The notes: generated by a model not told the origin, from the letters alone. Shown: positions 33,711 through 42,565, numbered from the stretch's first letter. The stretch: 64,000 bases of DNA from Brevibacterium sediminis (GCF_013623905.1 NZ_JABKDD010000001.1:620001-684000), one strand, 5' to 3'. Translations and numbers: made by a program.

Positions 33711-34181
33711 TCAGCTGCCGACGGTGACGTTGCCGCCGAGGCCGACCTTGCCGCTGTCGTCAGAGCCACCGTCGTCCTTCTTGCCGCCATCGTCCTTCTT
33801 GCCGCCTCCGTCGTCGGCAGCGCCATTGGACTTCGTCAGTCCGGCTTTCTCACCGCAGGTCGGCCATGCGCCCGGCCCCTGCTCCTTGAGGACCTTCTGA
33901 GCAATCCGGATCTGTTCCTTCTTGCTGTGCTCATCCGCAGTGCCCGAACCGCCGAAGCCGTTCCAGGTCTGCTTGGAGAACTGCAGTCCGCCGTAGTATC
34001 CGTTGCCGGTGTTGATGTGCCAGTCTCCGCCGGATTCGCATTCGGCGACCTTGTCCCAGACGCCCTTCTCAGATGCCTGGGCCGGCTGCCCTGCGCTCAT
34101 TCCGGTCAGCCCGGCGGCTGCGACAGCGCCGGCGCCGACGAGCAGGGCGACCTTGCGGAGGCTTGTGCTGTAGAGGTTCAC
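33711..34181 (-). CDS. Resuscitation-promoting factor-like secreted muralytic enzyme
   Basis: This 156-residue secreted protein has a signal peptide (about 1-36, ending GQPAQA). A single Rpf domain at about 40-110 follows: VWDKVAECESGGDW with catalytic E49, NGYYGGLQFSKQTWNGFGG, and a second cysteine C109 (WPTC) that pairs with C48. The tail is a Gly/Asp/Lys low-complexity linker without LysM or G5. Rpf enzymes cleave peptidoglycan and promote exit from dormancy. The GTG at 34181 has GGAGAA 6 nt upstream. Four phased GTWAY repeats upstream suggest MtrA control. Confidence 0.9.
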   Translation of the reverse strand: MNLYSTSLRKVALLVGAGAVAAAGLTGMSAGQPAQASEKGVWDKVAECESGGDWHINTGNGYYGGLQFSKQTWNGFGGSGTADEHSKKEQIRIAQKVLKEQGPGAWPTCGEKAGLTKSNGAADDGGGKKDDGGKKDDGGSDDSGKVGLGGNVTVGS

Positions 34182-34217
34182 TGTGTCTTCTCCAAAGTAC
34201 GACTGCATTTCGGTTCT

Positions 34218-34254
34218 GTAACCCGGTCGTTACCGAGCCGTTATACACCGTAAC
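34218..34254. promoter_or_regulatory. Helically phased GTWAY array (MtrA-box-like) upstream of the Rpf-like gene
   Basis: Four pentamers lie at 34218 (GTAAC), 34229 (GTTAC), 34240 (GTTAT) and 34250 (GTAAC), with spacings of 11, 11 and 10 bp. They are 37-73 nt upstream of the GTG. MtrA of the actinobacterial MtrAB system is known to bind GTAAC-like direct repeats before cell-wall hydrolase genes. Confidence 0.6.
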
Positions 34255-34351
34255 GAATCAACTGCCGCATTTGAACCCGAGACCGTGAATTCAGCATCCG
34301 AATCGCCTCCGCGGAACCTGAGTGAGGCCTGAAGAGCAGCGGCTCCCCCGG

Positions 34352-36724
34352 TCAGGAATTCACGTACTGTGCCAGATGCTCCGCGGTCAGCGATCCGTTC
34401 GCCTTCGCCCCTGCGACCAGCTCAGTCGGGCTGCCTTCGAAGACGATCGACCCTCCGTCATGTCCGGCGCCGGGCCCCAGGTCGATGATGTGATCGGCGT
34501 GAGCCATCAAGGCCTGATGGTGTTCGATGACGATGACGGTCCGCCCCGAATCGACGAGCCCGTCGAGGAGCTGGAGCAGATTCTCGACATCGGCCAAGTG
34601 CAGACCGGTCGTCGGTTCGTCGAGGATGATCACCTGCGCGGCATCAGCGGCCTTCGCCGACAGATGGACCGCCAACTTCAATCTCTGCCGCTCTCCCCCG
34701 GACAGAGTCGTCAGCGGCTGACCGAGGCTGACATAGCCGAGTCCCACCTCGGCGAGGATCTTCAGAATCTTCACGACCACAGGGATACGCGACTCCCCCG
34801 CACCGAAATGCTCGATCGCCGCGTCAACGGGCAGGTCGAGGACCTCACGGATATTCAGTCCGCCCAAGGCGAACTCGAGCACCTCGGCTTGGAAACCTTT
34901 GCCCTCGCACTCGTCACAGGGTGCGGACACGCCGCCCATGAGCGCCATATCCGAATAGATGATTCCGGCCCCGTTGCAGACGGGACAGGCACCTTCGGAG
35001 TTCGCGCTGAAGAGAGCGGGCTTGACCCCATTGGCCTTCGCGAATGCCTTCCGAATGGGCTCGAGCATCCCTGTATACGTGGCTGGGTTGCTGCGCCGGG
35101 ATCCCTTGATCGGCGCCTGATCGATCATCACGACCCCATCACGTCCACGCAGGGATCCCTCGATGAGGCTGCTCTTACCTGACCCTGCGACGCCGGTGAC
35201 GACGGTGAGCACGCCGAGGGGCACGTCGACATCGACATCTCGCAGATTGTGCGACCCGGCGTCGCGGATCTCGAGAGCTCCCGCCGGCTCCCGCACCTTT
35301 TCCTTGAGCGACGCCGTGTATCCGAGGTGGCGACCGGTGAGCGTATCGGATGCCCGGAGACCGTCGACGGTGCCGGTGAAGGTGACCTCTCCCCCGTTGC
35401 TGCCGGCTCCGGGACCGAGATCGACGATGTGATCGGCGATGAGGATCGTCTCGGGTTTGTGTTCGACGACGAGCACCGTGTTGCCTTTGTCCCGCAGCGC
35501 CAGCAGGAGTTCGTTCATCGATCGGATGTCGTGTGGGTGCAGGCCGATCGTCGGTTCGTCGAAGACGTAGGTGACGTCCGTGAGCGAGGACCCGAGGTGG
35601 CGGACCAGTTTGATCCGCTGCGCCTCTCCCCCGGACAGCGATCCGGCTGATCTGTCCAAGGACAGATAACCGAGGCCGATGTCGTTGAAGGCGCGCACAT
35701 CCGCACGCAGGGAATCGAGCAGCGCCGAGGCGGCTCCCGGCTTGATCTGGTCCAACCAACCCGTGATGTCCGAGATCTGCAGAGCGCAGACATCGGCGAT
35801 CGATTTGCCGGCGACCAGCGAGGACCGGGCGGCTCCGTTGAGCCGTGTCCCTGCGCATTCGGGGCAGGTGGTGAAGACGACGGCACGGTCGACGAATTCG
35901 CGGATGTGCTTCTGCATCGAGTCCCGGTCCTTGGACAGGAACGACCGTTGGATCCGCGGGATCAGCCCGTCGAAGGTGATGTTGGTGCCATTGATCCTGA
36001 CCTTCTCGCCTTCGGCATAGAGCAGATAGTGCCGCTCCTTCTCATCGAAATCGGCGACCGGTTTGTCCGGATCGAAGTACCCGGATTCGGAGAACATGCG
36101 CACCGACCAGCCGCCGGGTTTGTACCCGGGAACGGTGATGGCCCCGTCATTGAGGGATTTCGACTCATCGACCACCTCGGCGATGGAGATGTCCGTAGCT
36201 GTGCCCATGCCCTCGCAGTGCGGGCACATGCCGCCGTTGACGGAGAATGCCTTCCGTTCGACCTGTTTGCCCTCGCCCTTGTCGATGGTCACCGCGCCCT
36301 TGCCGCTCAGGGTGGCGACGTTGAAGGAATACGCGTTCGTCGATCCGAGGTTCGGTTCTGCCAGACGCGCGAAGAGGGTGCGCAGCTTCGCATTGATGTC
36401 AGAGACCGTGCCCACCGTGGAGCGCGGGTTCGCCCCGATCCGCTCCTGGTCGACGATGATGGCCGTCGTCAGTCCCTCGAGGACGTCGACCTCGGGTCGG
36501 GCCATCGCCGGCATGAAGCCTTGGACGAAGGCGGAGTAGGTCTCGTTGATCATCCGCTGGGACTCGGCGGCGATGGTGTGGAAGACGAGTGAGCTCTTTC
36601 CGGAGCCGGACACGCCGGTGAAGACCGTGAGACGGCGCTTGGGGATCTCGACGCTGACGTTCTTGAGGTTGTTCTCCCTGGCTCCGCTGACTCGGATGAG
36701 GTCGTGGCTGTCTGCACTGTGCAC
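34352..36724 (-). CDS. UvrA-like ABC ATPase (non-canonical, UvrA2/drug-resistance type)
   Basis: This 790-residue UvrA paralogue is shorter than the ~940-1000 residues of true UvrA. It has two ABC modules, with Walker A GVSGSGKSS at about 36-44 and GVAGSGKSS near 490, and signatures LSGGEAQR and LSGGERQR. Zinc-finger cysteine pairs remain (CPHCEG, CPECAG, CPVCNG, CDECEG). The UvrB-interaction region between the first Walker A and its signature is reduced, as in class II UvrAs linked to DNA-binding drug tolerance. It starts GTG 36724, 5 nt after the VOC gene, so it may be in that operon. Confidence 0.88.
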   Translation of the reverse strand: MHSADSHDLIRVSGARENNLKNVSVEIPKRRLTVFTGVSGSGKSSLVFHTIAAESQRMINETYSAFVQGFMPAMARPEVDVLEGLTTAIIVDQERIGANPRSTVGTVSDINAKLRTLFARLAEPNLGSTNAYSFNVATLSGKGAVTIDKGEGKQVERKAFSVNGGMCPHCEGMGTATDISIAEVVDESKSLNDGAITVPGYKPGGWSVRMFSESGYFDPDKPVADFDEKERHYLLYAEGEKVRINGTNITFDGLIPRIQRSFLSKDRDSMQKHIREFVDRAVVFTTCPECAGTRLNGAARSSLVAGKSIADVCALQISDITGWLDQIKPGAASALLDSLRADVRAFNDIGLGYLSLDRSAGSLSGGEAQRIKLVRHLGSSLTDVTYVFDEPTIGLHPHDIRSMNELLLALRDKGNTVLVVEHKPETILIADHIVDLGPGAGSNGGEVTFTGTVDGLRASDTLTGRHLGYTASLKEKVREPAGALEIRDAGSHNLRDVDVDVPLGVLTVVTGVAGSGKSSLIEGSLRGRDGVVMIDQAPIKGSRRSNPATYTGMLEPIRKAFAKANGVKPALFSANSEGACPVCNGAGIIYSDMALMGGVSAPCDECEGKGFQAEVLEFALGGLNIREVLDLPVDAAIEHFGAGESRIPVVVKILKILAEVGLGYVSLGQPLTTLSGGERQRLKLAVHLSAKAADAAQVIILDEPTTGLHLADVENLLQLLDGLVDSGRTVIVIEHHQALMAHADHIIDLGPGAGHDGGSIVFEGSPTELVAGAKANGSLTAEHLAQYVNS

Positions 36725-36729
36725 TGGTG

Positions 36730-37140
36730 TCAGTCTCTCTGCTGGATGCGGATCATGTTCCCGGCGGGGTCCCGCAGGGCGCAGTCTCGCAGACCATAGG
36801 GCTGGTCCATCGGCTCCTGCACGATGTCGGCGCCCTTGGCCTCCACCTCGGCGAAGGCCTCATCGACGTTCGGTGTCGCGAGCACGATCGCGGCATAGCT
36901 GCCTTTGGCGATGAGTCTTTCGATGGTCTCCCGTTCGGTGTCGCTGATCGTCGGGTCGGTCACGGGCGGGGTGAGCACGATCGATGTGTCGGGTTGGCCG
37001 ACCGGTCCCACCGTCAGCCAGCGCATGCGTCCGGCACCGACGTCGAGGCGCAGCTCGAAGCCGAGGATGTCACGGTAGAAGGTCAGGGATTCTTCCGCAT
37101 CGGTGTGCGGCAGGAAGCTGGCGTTGATCGAGATGTCCAT
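36730..37140 (-). CDS. VOC-family (glyoxalase-like) protein
   Basis: This is a 136-residue vicinal-oxygen-chelate fold protein: MDISINASF, a DAEESLTFYRDILGFELR beta-alpha unit, and DEAFAEVEAKGADIVQEP in the second half, ending RDPAGNMIRI. Members include glyoxalases, dioxygenases and drug-binding resistance proteins; metal ligands are not clear. ATG 37140 is preferred to the longer frame. It starts 19 nt after the AraC regulator, a pairing often seen in actinobacteria. Confidence 0.82.
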   Translation of the reverse strand: MDISINASFLPHTDAEESLTFYRDILGFELRLDVGAGRMRWLTVGPVGQPDTSIVLTPPVTDPTISDTERETIERLIAKGSYAAIVLATPNVDEAFAEVEAKGADIVQEPMDQPYGLRDCALRDPAGNMIRIQQRD

Positions 37141-37159
37141 GTCAGCAATCGTAGACTGC

Positions 37160-37567
37160 TCAGCTCGGTGGGACTTCTCGATTCCTGACCGGTCGCAGTG
37201 CATTCTTCACCACGATCGTCGGCAGCCGATGCTCGCCTGCGGCGACCCCGTCGCGGTAACGGGTCGGTGAGAGTCCGACGAGTTCGCTGAAGCGAGTGCT
37301 GAAGGTGCCCAGGGACGAGAAGCCGACGGTGAAGCAGATCTCGGTGATCGTGAGATCGCCGCGGCGGATGAGGGCCATGGCCCGTTCGATCCTGCGCGTC
37401 ATGAGATACGAATACGGCGACTCGCCGAAAGCCGCTCTGAACTGGCGGCTGAGGTGCCCGGCGGACATGTGCACGCCTGTGGCGAGGGCCTCCACGCTCA
37501 AGGGCTGGTCGAACTCGCGGTCGATGCGGTCCCGGACCCGGCGCAGAGCCACCAGCTGTTCGTTCAC
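37160..37567 (-). CDS. Small AraC-family transcriptional regulator
   Basis: This 135-residue regulator is almost only the AraC DNA-binding domain. The first helix-turn-helix is PLSVEALATGVHMSAGHLSR and the second contains ITEICFTVGFSSLGTFSTRF, ending GLSPTRYR. No effector domain is present. The GTG start at 37567 overlaps the permease stop (GTGA), so it is translationally coupled to the permease. Upstream open sequence in this frame is a shadow of the permease. It may control the VOC protein, the operon, or both. Confidence 0.85.
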   Translation of the reverse strand: MNEQLVALRRVRDRIDREFDQPLSVEALATGVHMSAGHLSRQFRAAFGESPYSYLMTRRIERAMALIRRGDLTITEICFTVGFSSLGTFSTRFSELVGLSPTRYRDGVAAGEHRLPTIVVKNALRPVRNREVPPS

Positions 37568-39087
37568 CCCTCGTCGACTCCCTGCTTCAGGGTGCGGCCG
37601 CGGAAGAAGTCGGGATGGCGGACGGATTGGATGATCATGATGACCACGCCCAGGGCCAGCACCCCAATGCCGAGGACGAAGACGAGTCCGACGCCGAAGA
37701 CCGAGGATCCCGAACCGTAGTCGGGGTCGAGCGAGTCGATTGCGGTGGTGACGAAGATGACCAGCAGGGTCACGCCCCCGATGAGCGGGAACAGGAACCG
37801 GTAGAAGAATGTGCGGGTCGAGGCGAAGAGGCTGCGTCGGAAATACCAGATGCAGGCCAGACCCGTGATGCCGTAGTAGAAGCAGACCATGAGTCCCAGC
37901 GCAGTGATCGTGTCCCACAGAGCGTTCTCCGAGAGCAGGCGCATGACGACATAGAAGATGATCGCGGCCCCCGCCGAGGTGACGGTGGCGACCGATGGGG
38001 ATTTGTAGCGGGGAGAGACCCGACCGTACTTCTCCGGAAGCGCCCCGTAGTGGCCCATTGCCAGGATCGTCCGCGAGGGCGAGACCATCGTCGCCTGCAG
38101 CGAGGACAGGGAAGATGAGAGCACCGCAATGGACACGAGCACAGCGAAGGGCCCCATGACCGGGCCGGCGAGTGAGGCAAAGATCGATTCCTGGTTATCG
38201 GGGTTGCCCGCACCCAGCCCTTCGGTGCCGACCCCTGCGAAGGAGATGACGGCTATCGTACAGGCGATGTAGATGATGACGATCGCGATGATCGTGAGCA
38301 TCGCCGCGCGACCCGGAGTCTTCTCCGGATCCTTCGCTTCCTCATTCATCGTGATCACCGTGTCCCAGCCCCAGAACAGGAAGATCGACAGCGATACGGC
38401 CGCAGCGACGGTGGAGAAGTCGCCAGCAGACAGCGGATTGAACCAGTCGAGAGACACCGGGGTCGGATCGTAGGAGGTGCCATTGGAAGCCTGCACAATC
38501 GCGGCGACGACGAACCAGCCCAGCGCCAGCACCTGGAAGGCAACCAGCCACACCTGCAGCTTCTCGGTGGCTTCGACTCCCCGATACGACACCCAGGCCG
38601 CAGCGGCGGTGAGGATGATCGTCACGGGGATGTTGATCCACAACACTCGAGTGAGTTCGGCGATGTACGGATCGGAGAACACCTGGGACAGGAGGAGGAA
38701 GAGGAAGTCGACGGCAACGGCCGCGAGGTTGGACAGCACAAGGACGGTGGCGGCGACGAGTCCCCAGCCGCCCATCCAGCCCAGCCAGGGTCCGAACGCT
38801 CTGGTCGCCCACGTGAACGTGGTGCCCGAATCCGGCATCGCGGTGTTCAGTTCCCGGTAGCCGAAGACGACGAGCAGCATCGGCACGAAGCCGATGAGCA
38901 GCACGGCCGGGGTGTGCACCCCGACCTCGGAGATCGTCGGACCCAGTCCCGAGGTCAGCGTATAGGCCGGAGCGATGCAGGAGATGCCGATGACGGCTCC
39001 CCCGATGGCTCCGATTTTGCCGGCGGAGAGTCCCTTCGAGCTCAGTCCGCTCGTGTTCGTCGACGGTGACGGCTGTGTGCTGCTCAT
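37564..39087 (-). CDS. APC-family amino acid/amine permease
   Basis: This is a 507-residue permease with about 12-14 helices and the APC fold start GAIGGAVIGISCIAPAYTLT followed by a GYRELNTAMPDSGTTFTW segment. Its ATG (39087) lies 1 nt past the amine oxidase stop, so the two form a tight operon. Uptake of putrescine or another primary amine, or of an amino acid precursor, is inferred from the oxidase. Reading upstream of 39087 in this frame gives only an out-of-frame shadow of the oxidase. Confidence 0.88.
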   Translation of the reverse strand: MSSTQPSPSTNTSGLSSKGLSAGKIGAIGGAVIGISCIAPAYTLTSGLGPTISEVGVHTPAVLLIGFVPMLLVVFGYRELNTAMPDSGTTFTWATRAFGPWLGWMGGWGLVAATVLVLSNLAAVAVDFLFLLLSQVFSDPYIAELTRVLWINIPVTIILTAAAAWVSYRGVEATEKLQVWLVAFQVLALGWFVVAAIVQASNGTSYDPTPVSLDWFNPLSAGDFSTVAAAVSLSIFLFWGWDTVITMNEEAKDPEKTPGRAAMLTIIAIVIIYIACTIAVISFAGVGTEGLGAGNPDNQESIFASLAGPVMGPFAVLVSIAVLSSSLSSLQATMVSPSRTILAMGHYGALPEKYGRVSPRYKSPSVATVTSAGAAIIFYVVMRLLSENALWDTITALGLMVCFYYGITGLACIWYFRRSLFASTRTFFYRFLFPLIGGVTLLVIFVTTAIDSLDPDYGSGSSVFGVGLVFVLGIGVLALGVVIMIIQSVRHPDFFRGRTLKQGVDEG

Positions 39088-39088
39088 C

Positions 39089-40447
39089 TCAGGACTTCTC
39101 GCCGAGGATCCTCTCGGCGGTGGCGGTGCCGATGCGCACCGCTCCGTCGACGTGCTGGTAGCCTTCGGCAGCGATATCGGAGCTGGCGAAGTGGATGGGC
39201 CCGACCGGGTCGTTCTGGAACGGACCCCACCGGTGCAGACCCCCAAGGTCATAACTGGTCGCATAGGCTCCGCGGGTCCATTCCTCCGCGCCGAAGTCGG
39301 AGAGGTAGAACACCCGGGGGTCGAGTGCCTTCGGGCCGAGGAACTCGGCGAGGGCTTCGAGGATCTTCGTCCGGCGGGACTCTTCGTCCAGGGCCCACAT
39401 GGCATCGGCGTTGACATCGGAGATGAAGCCGACGAGAGTACCCTGCTCTTCACCGTGGTTCGTGTTGTCGTAGACCTCTTGGACAAGACGGGAGGCGCCG
39501 AAACCGGTTCCGCACAGACCGTCTTCGCGCCAGAACGGGGTGTCGTAGGTGGCGTGGACCTTGATGACGAGCCCCATCGACTGGTGCTGGTGGAAGATCT
39601 GCTGAAGCCTCGGCAGAGGTGGGTCATAGCTGATGCGCGAGTAGAGGTTCGGCGGCACGGCGACGATCGCCTGGCCTGCGCTGACTGTCAGTTCGTCGGT
39701 GGAAACGCTGACGCCGGTCTCCGACCATTCGATCCGACGGACCGGCTGCTGCAGACGGACGATGTCCTCACCGAGTTCCTCGGCCATCTGCACCGAAACC
39801 GACTGCATTCCGCCGACGACACGACGGTCGAGGATGAAGTGATCGTCGACGAGATTCGTGAACGATCCCGCCGAGGCGGCCATGAGAATGGCTTGGAGTG
39901 CTGAGAAGGTGGTGGCGGGCTTGGTCAGCATGCCGCCGGCGACGAACAGCCCGATGTTCTCGCATGCGAGTTCGTCCGCGGACTGCTCACGCAGCCAGTG
40001 ATGGAAGGAGATCGAGTCGAGTTCGGCAGCGTCTTCAGCATCCCAGGGTGAATTCGGACCGATCCTGGCGGCGAGTTCGTCGAGGATGCCGATGAGACGT
40101 TCCATCTCGGACTGGGTCGACTCCCCCACCGGGAACATCTCTCCCGAGTAGACGGTGCGAGTTCCGTCGGGAGCGATGTAGACGCTGTCTCCGTCACGGT
40201 ACCGCGGGTAGGTCTCTTTGCCGAGTTCGTCGACGAGCGCGAGCAGCGCGGTCTGGTCCGGGGAGATCCACTGGCCGCCGAGTTCGAACATCTGCCCGTC
40301 GATGTGCTCGGTCCAGGTGCGGCCGCCCACGCGGTCACGGGCCTCGAGAACGATGACGCTGCGTCCGGCCTTCCGCAGCCGACGGGCGGCGCTCAGGCCC
40401 GATGGGCCTGCTCCGATGATGACGACGTCACGGGATTCTGCGGACAC
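39089..40447 (-). CDS. Flavin-dependent monoamine/putrescine oxidase
   Basis: This is a 452-residue FAD amine oxidase. The dinucleotide-binding motif GAGPSGLSAARRLRKAG is at about 12-28, followed by the LEARDRVGGRTWT motif, and a C-terminal FAD/aromatic-cage region with GYQHVDGAVRIGTATAERIL. Enzymes of this group oxidise putrescine, tyramine or similar amines to aldehydes, with ammonia and peroxide. No signal peptide is present. AGGAGGAG sits 7 nt before GTG 40447. With the permease it forms an amine-use unit. Confidence 0.88.
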   Translation of the reverse strand: MSAESRDVVIIGAGPSGLSAARRLRKAGRSVIVLEARDRVGGRTWTEHIDGQMFELGGQWISPDQTALLALVDELGKETYPRYRDGDSVYIAPDGTRTVYSGEMFPVGESTQSEMERLIGILDELAARIGPNSPWDAEDAAELDSISFHHWLREQSADELACENIGLFVAGGMLTKPATTFSALQAILMAASAGSFTNLVDDHFILDRRVVGGMQSVSVQMAEELGEDIVRLQQPVRRIEWSETGVSVSTDELTVSAGQAIVAVPPNLYSRISYDPPLPRLQQIFHQHQSMGLVIKVHATYDTPFWREDGLCGTGFGASRLVQEVYDNTNHGEEQGTLVGFISDVNADAMWALDEESRRTKILEALAEFLGPKALDPRVFYLSDFGAEEWTRGAYATSYDLGGLHRWGPFQNDPVGPIHFASSDIAAEGYQHVDGAVRIGTATAERILGEKS

Positions 40448-40522
40448 GGCGAACTCCTCCTGAAGCGATTGGGTGGCTTCAGACTAACGAGGTCCCGGGC
40501 CCGTGCCAAGACGGATTCGGCA

Positions 40523-40539
40523 AGTGCGGAATCCGCACT
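40523..40539. promoter_or_regulatory. 17-nt palindrome upstream of the amine oxidase operon
   Basis: AGTGCGGA-A-TCCGCACT is a perfect 8-bp inverted repeat with a 1-nt centre, 76 nt upstream of the oxidase start. The tiny loop favours a protein-binding site over a terminator. It lies just downstream of the SDR stop (40551), so terminator function is not excluded. Confidence 0.4.
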
Positions 40540-40550
40540 CGCCCGTGCGG

Positions 40551-41537
40551 TCAGCGGAACTCGCGAGGATCCGCCGCAGGGTCGTTCTCGAGGGCGGTGA
40601 TGAAGCTCCACGAATCGGGTCGCGAACCGTCGAGGTCATTGAATCCGTAGTGGAGGGCCAATCCGTGGGTGTCCTGCGTCGTCGAGTTGAAGCTGTGCCG
40701 GTCGGGATCGGCGGCCAGTGCGACAACGGAACGACCGAGCAGATGAGGCGTCTCGGAGATCGCAAAATCACGTGGCGGTTCGGTGCGGGTTTCGTCGAGC
40801 GAGTCGCGCATCCAGTCATCCTCTGTGGTGCCGAAGTGATCGAGCATCATCTCCGAGCGCAGCCAACCGGGGGTGATGGCGACCGCAGTCGCTTCCACCT
40901 TGGCGAGTTCGTGGCCGAGCCCGAAGGCCAGACGGCTCACAGCCGTCTTCGTGAGGTCGAGGAAGATATTCTCCCGGTAATGGCCCGCGTTGAACTCTGC
41001 GGTGCCGTCGGTGATCTCGACGTGGAGACCGCCCGGATTCCTTGTGAGCAGGGGCAGGGCGGCATGTGCGGTGTGCAGGTGAGTGAGCAGACCCGCCCGG
41101 AACAAGCGCATCTCGGTATCGAGTTCGGTCTCCCAGAACGGTGTGCCCCACTCAACGTAGGCTTCTCCCCCGATGTCGTTGACGAGGATGTCGAGACGAC
41201 CGTGGTCGGCTTCGATCTGGCCGATCACCTGTGAGATCCGGGCCGGATCGAGGTGATCACAGACGTGGGCTTCGGCCTGGCCGCCTTCGTCGGTGATGAG
41301 GGCGGCGGTGCCTTCGATCGTCTCTGTGCGTGCGTAGTCGGAGGGACGCTCGTGGGTCGATCGGCCGGTGCAGTGGACGAAGGCGCCGGCGCGTGCGAGG
41401 TCCCGGGCGATGGCGCGGCCGGCTCCTCGGGTGGCCCCGGCGACGAGGGCGACCTTGCCGCTCAGTGCACGTTGGGACAACGGAGCGAAGTCGTCGGGGT
41501 CGGCGGCGTGAGCTGATTCCGGTGTCGGTGTATTCAT
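40551..41537 (-). CDS. Short-chain dehydrogenase/reductase lacking the catalytic Tyr
   Basis: This is a 328-residue SDR with a good nucleotide site (LVAGATRGAGRAIARDLARAG) and LVNDIGG. In this SDR subgroup the catalytic YxxxK usually reads F-Y-D-L-x-K. Here the codons read ATC TTC CTC GAC CTC ACG AAG, giving I-F-L-D-L-T-K, so the Tyr is replaced by Leu while the Lys remains. ATG 41537 is used; ATG 41567 would place the start inside the divergent operator. It runs divergently from a WYL regulator, its probable controller. Confidence 0.8.
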   Translation of the reverse strand: MNTPTPESAHAADPDDFAPLSQRALSGKVALVAGATRGAGRAIARDLARAGAFVHCTGRSTHERPSDYARTETIEGTAALITDEGGQAEAHVCDHLDPARISQVIGQIEADHGRLDILVNDIGGEAYVEWGTPFWETELDTEMRLFRAGLLTHLHTAHAALPLLTRNPGGLHVEITDGTAEFNAGHYRENIFLDLTKTAVSRLAFGLGHELAKVEATAVAITPGWLRSEMMLDHFGTTEDDWMRDSLDETRTEPPRDFAISETPHLLGRSVVALAADPDRHSFNSTTQDTHGLALHYGFNDLDGSRPDSWSFITALENDPAADPREFR

Positions 41538-41559
41538 GGGAACAGTCTCATCGGCTTCC

Positions 41560-41578
41560 ACTGACATCTCGTGTCAGT
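41560..41578. promoter_or_regulatory. Inverted repeat between the SDR and WYL regulator
   Basis: ACTGACA (41560-41566), TCTCG, TGTCAGT (41572-41578): 7-bp perfect arms with a 5-nt spacer in the 63-nt divergent promoter region. It is a likely operator of the adjacent WYL/DeoR-type regulator. Confidence 0.55.
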
Positions 41579-41600
41579 GTCCTTCATTATTCTCGGAATT

Positions 41601-42536
41601 ATGAAAGCTGCTCGCCTCGTTTCGGAGATCGTCATCCTCGGTGCGCGTTCTCGGCCGATCACGGCATCCGATCTCGCGCAACGTCTCGAGGTCACCGAGC
41701 GGACGATCTACCGTGACCTCGGTGAGCTGTCGCGGATGGGCGTGCCCGTCATCACCGAGGCGGGGCCCGGCGGCGGGATCAGCCTCCTCGGCGACTGGGT
41801 CTCGCCTGTGGCGGGTCTGACCCGGGACGAACTCGACTCCCTCCTCATCGGCTCCCCCGCCGCGGCCGATCTCGGCTTCTCGTCCGCGTTGGCCACGGCC
41901 CGAGCGAAAGTCCTCGCCGAATCGTCATCGGCATTCTCGCAGCTCATCCTCGTCGACGGGCCGGATTGGTTCATGGCCAAGGAGGATCCCGAGCAGCTCG
42001 ACACCATCGTCACCGCACTGCGCACTCAGCGGGGACTGCAGGTCACATATCGCGGACGGAACGATCTGCGATCGCGCACACTGCTGCCTCTGGGACTCGT
42101 CGTCAAGGCTGGTCGCTGGTATCTCGCGGCGCAGCCGCCGGGAGGCAGTCCCCGAACGTATCGAGTCTCACGGATCGGCTCGGCCGAGCTGCGATTCCTC
42201 GACTGCACTCCCCCGCCTTCTTTCGACCTCGCGGACTACTGGACGGGGGCGCAGGCTGAATTCGATGCTTCGATTCGTCGGATACTCGTGAGACTGCGGC
42301 TGCCCGTGGCCCAGATCGACGACCTTAAGCGCGCGATTCCGGGCCGACTCACCGAGGACGCCATCGACTCGGGGCGGACGGATCGCGACACTATCGAGAT
42401 CGACCTTCCCATGGAACCCGCCGGGGTGGCCGTCAGCCAGCTCGTCACCGTGCCCGGGGTCGAAGTCCTCTCGCCAAAACAGCTCCGCCGCGACCTGCAC
42501 GATCATGCATGGGCCGCGGCGGAGCTCAATGAGTGA
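41601..42536 (+). CDS. HTH/WYL-domain transcriptional regulator (YafY/DeoR-like)
   Basis: This 311-residue regulator has an N-terminal winged helix (about 10-60: ITASDLAQRLEVTERTIYRDLGEL). A WYL domain spans about 130-215, with RSRTLLPLGLVVKAGRWYLAA as its core, followed by a C-terminal extension. WYL domains sense ligands, often nucleic-acid-like. ATG 41601 is preferred; GTG 41571 lies in the divergent inverted repeat. It probably regulates the SDR and itself. Confidence 0.85.
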   Translation: MKAARLVSEIVILGARSRPITASDLAQRLEVTERTIYRDLGELSRMGVPVITEAGPGGGISLLGDWVSPVAGLTRDELDSLLIGSPAAADLGFSSALATARAKVLAESSSAFSQLILVDGPDWFMAKEDPEQLDTIVTALRTQRGLQVTYRGRNDLRSRTLLPLGLVVKAGRWYLAAQPPGGSPRTYRVSRIGSAELRFLDCTPPPSFDLADYWTGAQAEFDASIRRILVRLRLPVAQIDDLKRAIPGRLTEDAIDSGRTDRDTIEIDLPMEPAGVAVSQLVTVPGVEVLSPKQLRRDLHDHAWAAAELNE

Positions 42537-42565
42537 CGTGAGCAGTCAGCAGCTCACCGCCCGGG

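Noticed and set aside
34182..34351. Possible c-di-AMP (ydaO) riboswitch before the Rpf-like gene, as in Streptomyces
   Set aside because: The leader is only about 170 nt and is dominated by the GTWAC array; I could not find the conserved riboswitch core.
39088..39627. N-terminal extension of the APC permease into the amine oxidase gene
   Set aside because: The extension is the oxidase gene read out of frame; the permease fold begins right after ATG 39087.
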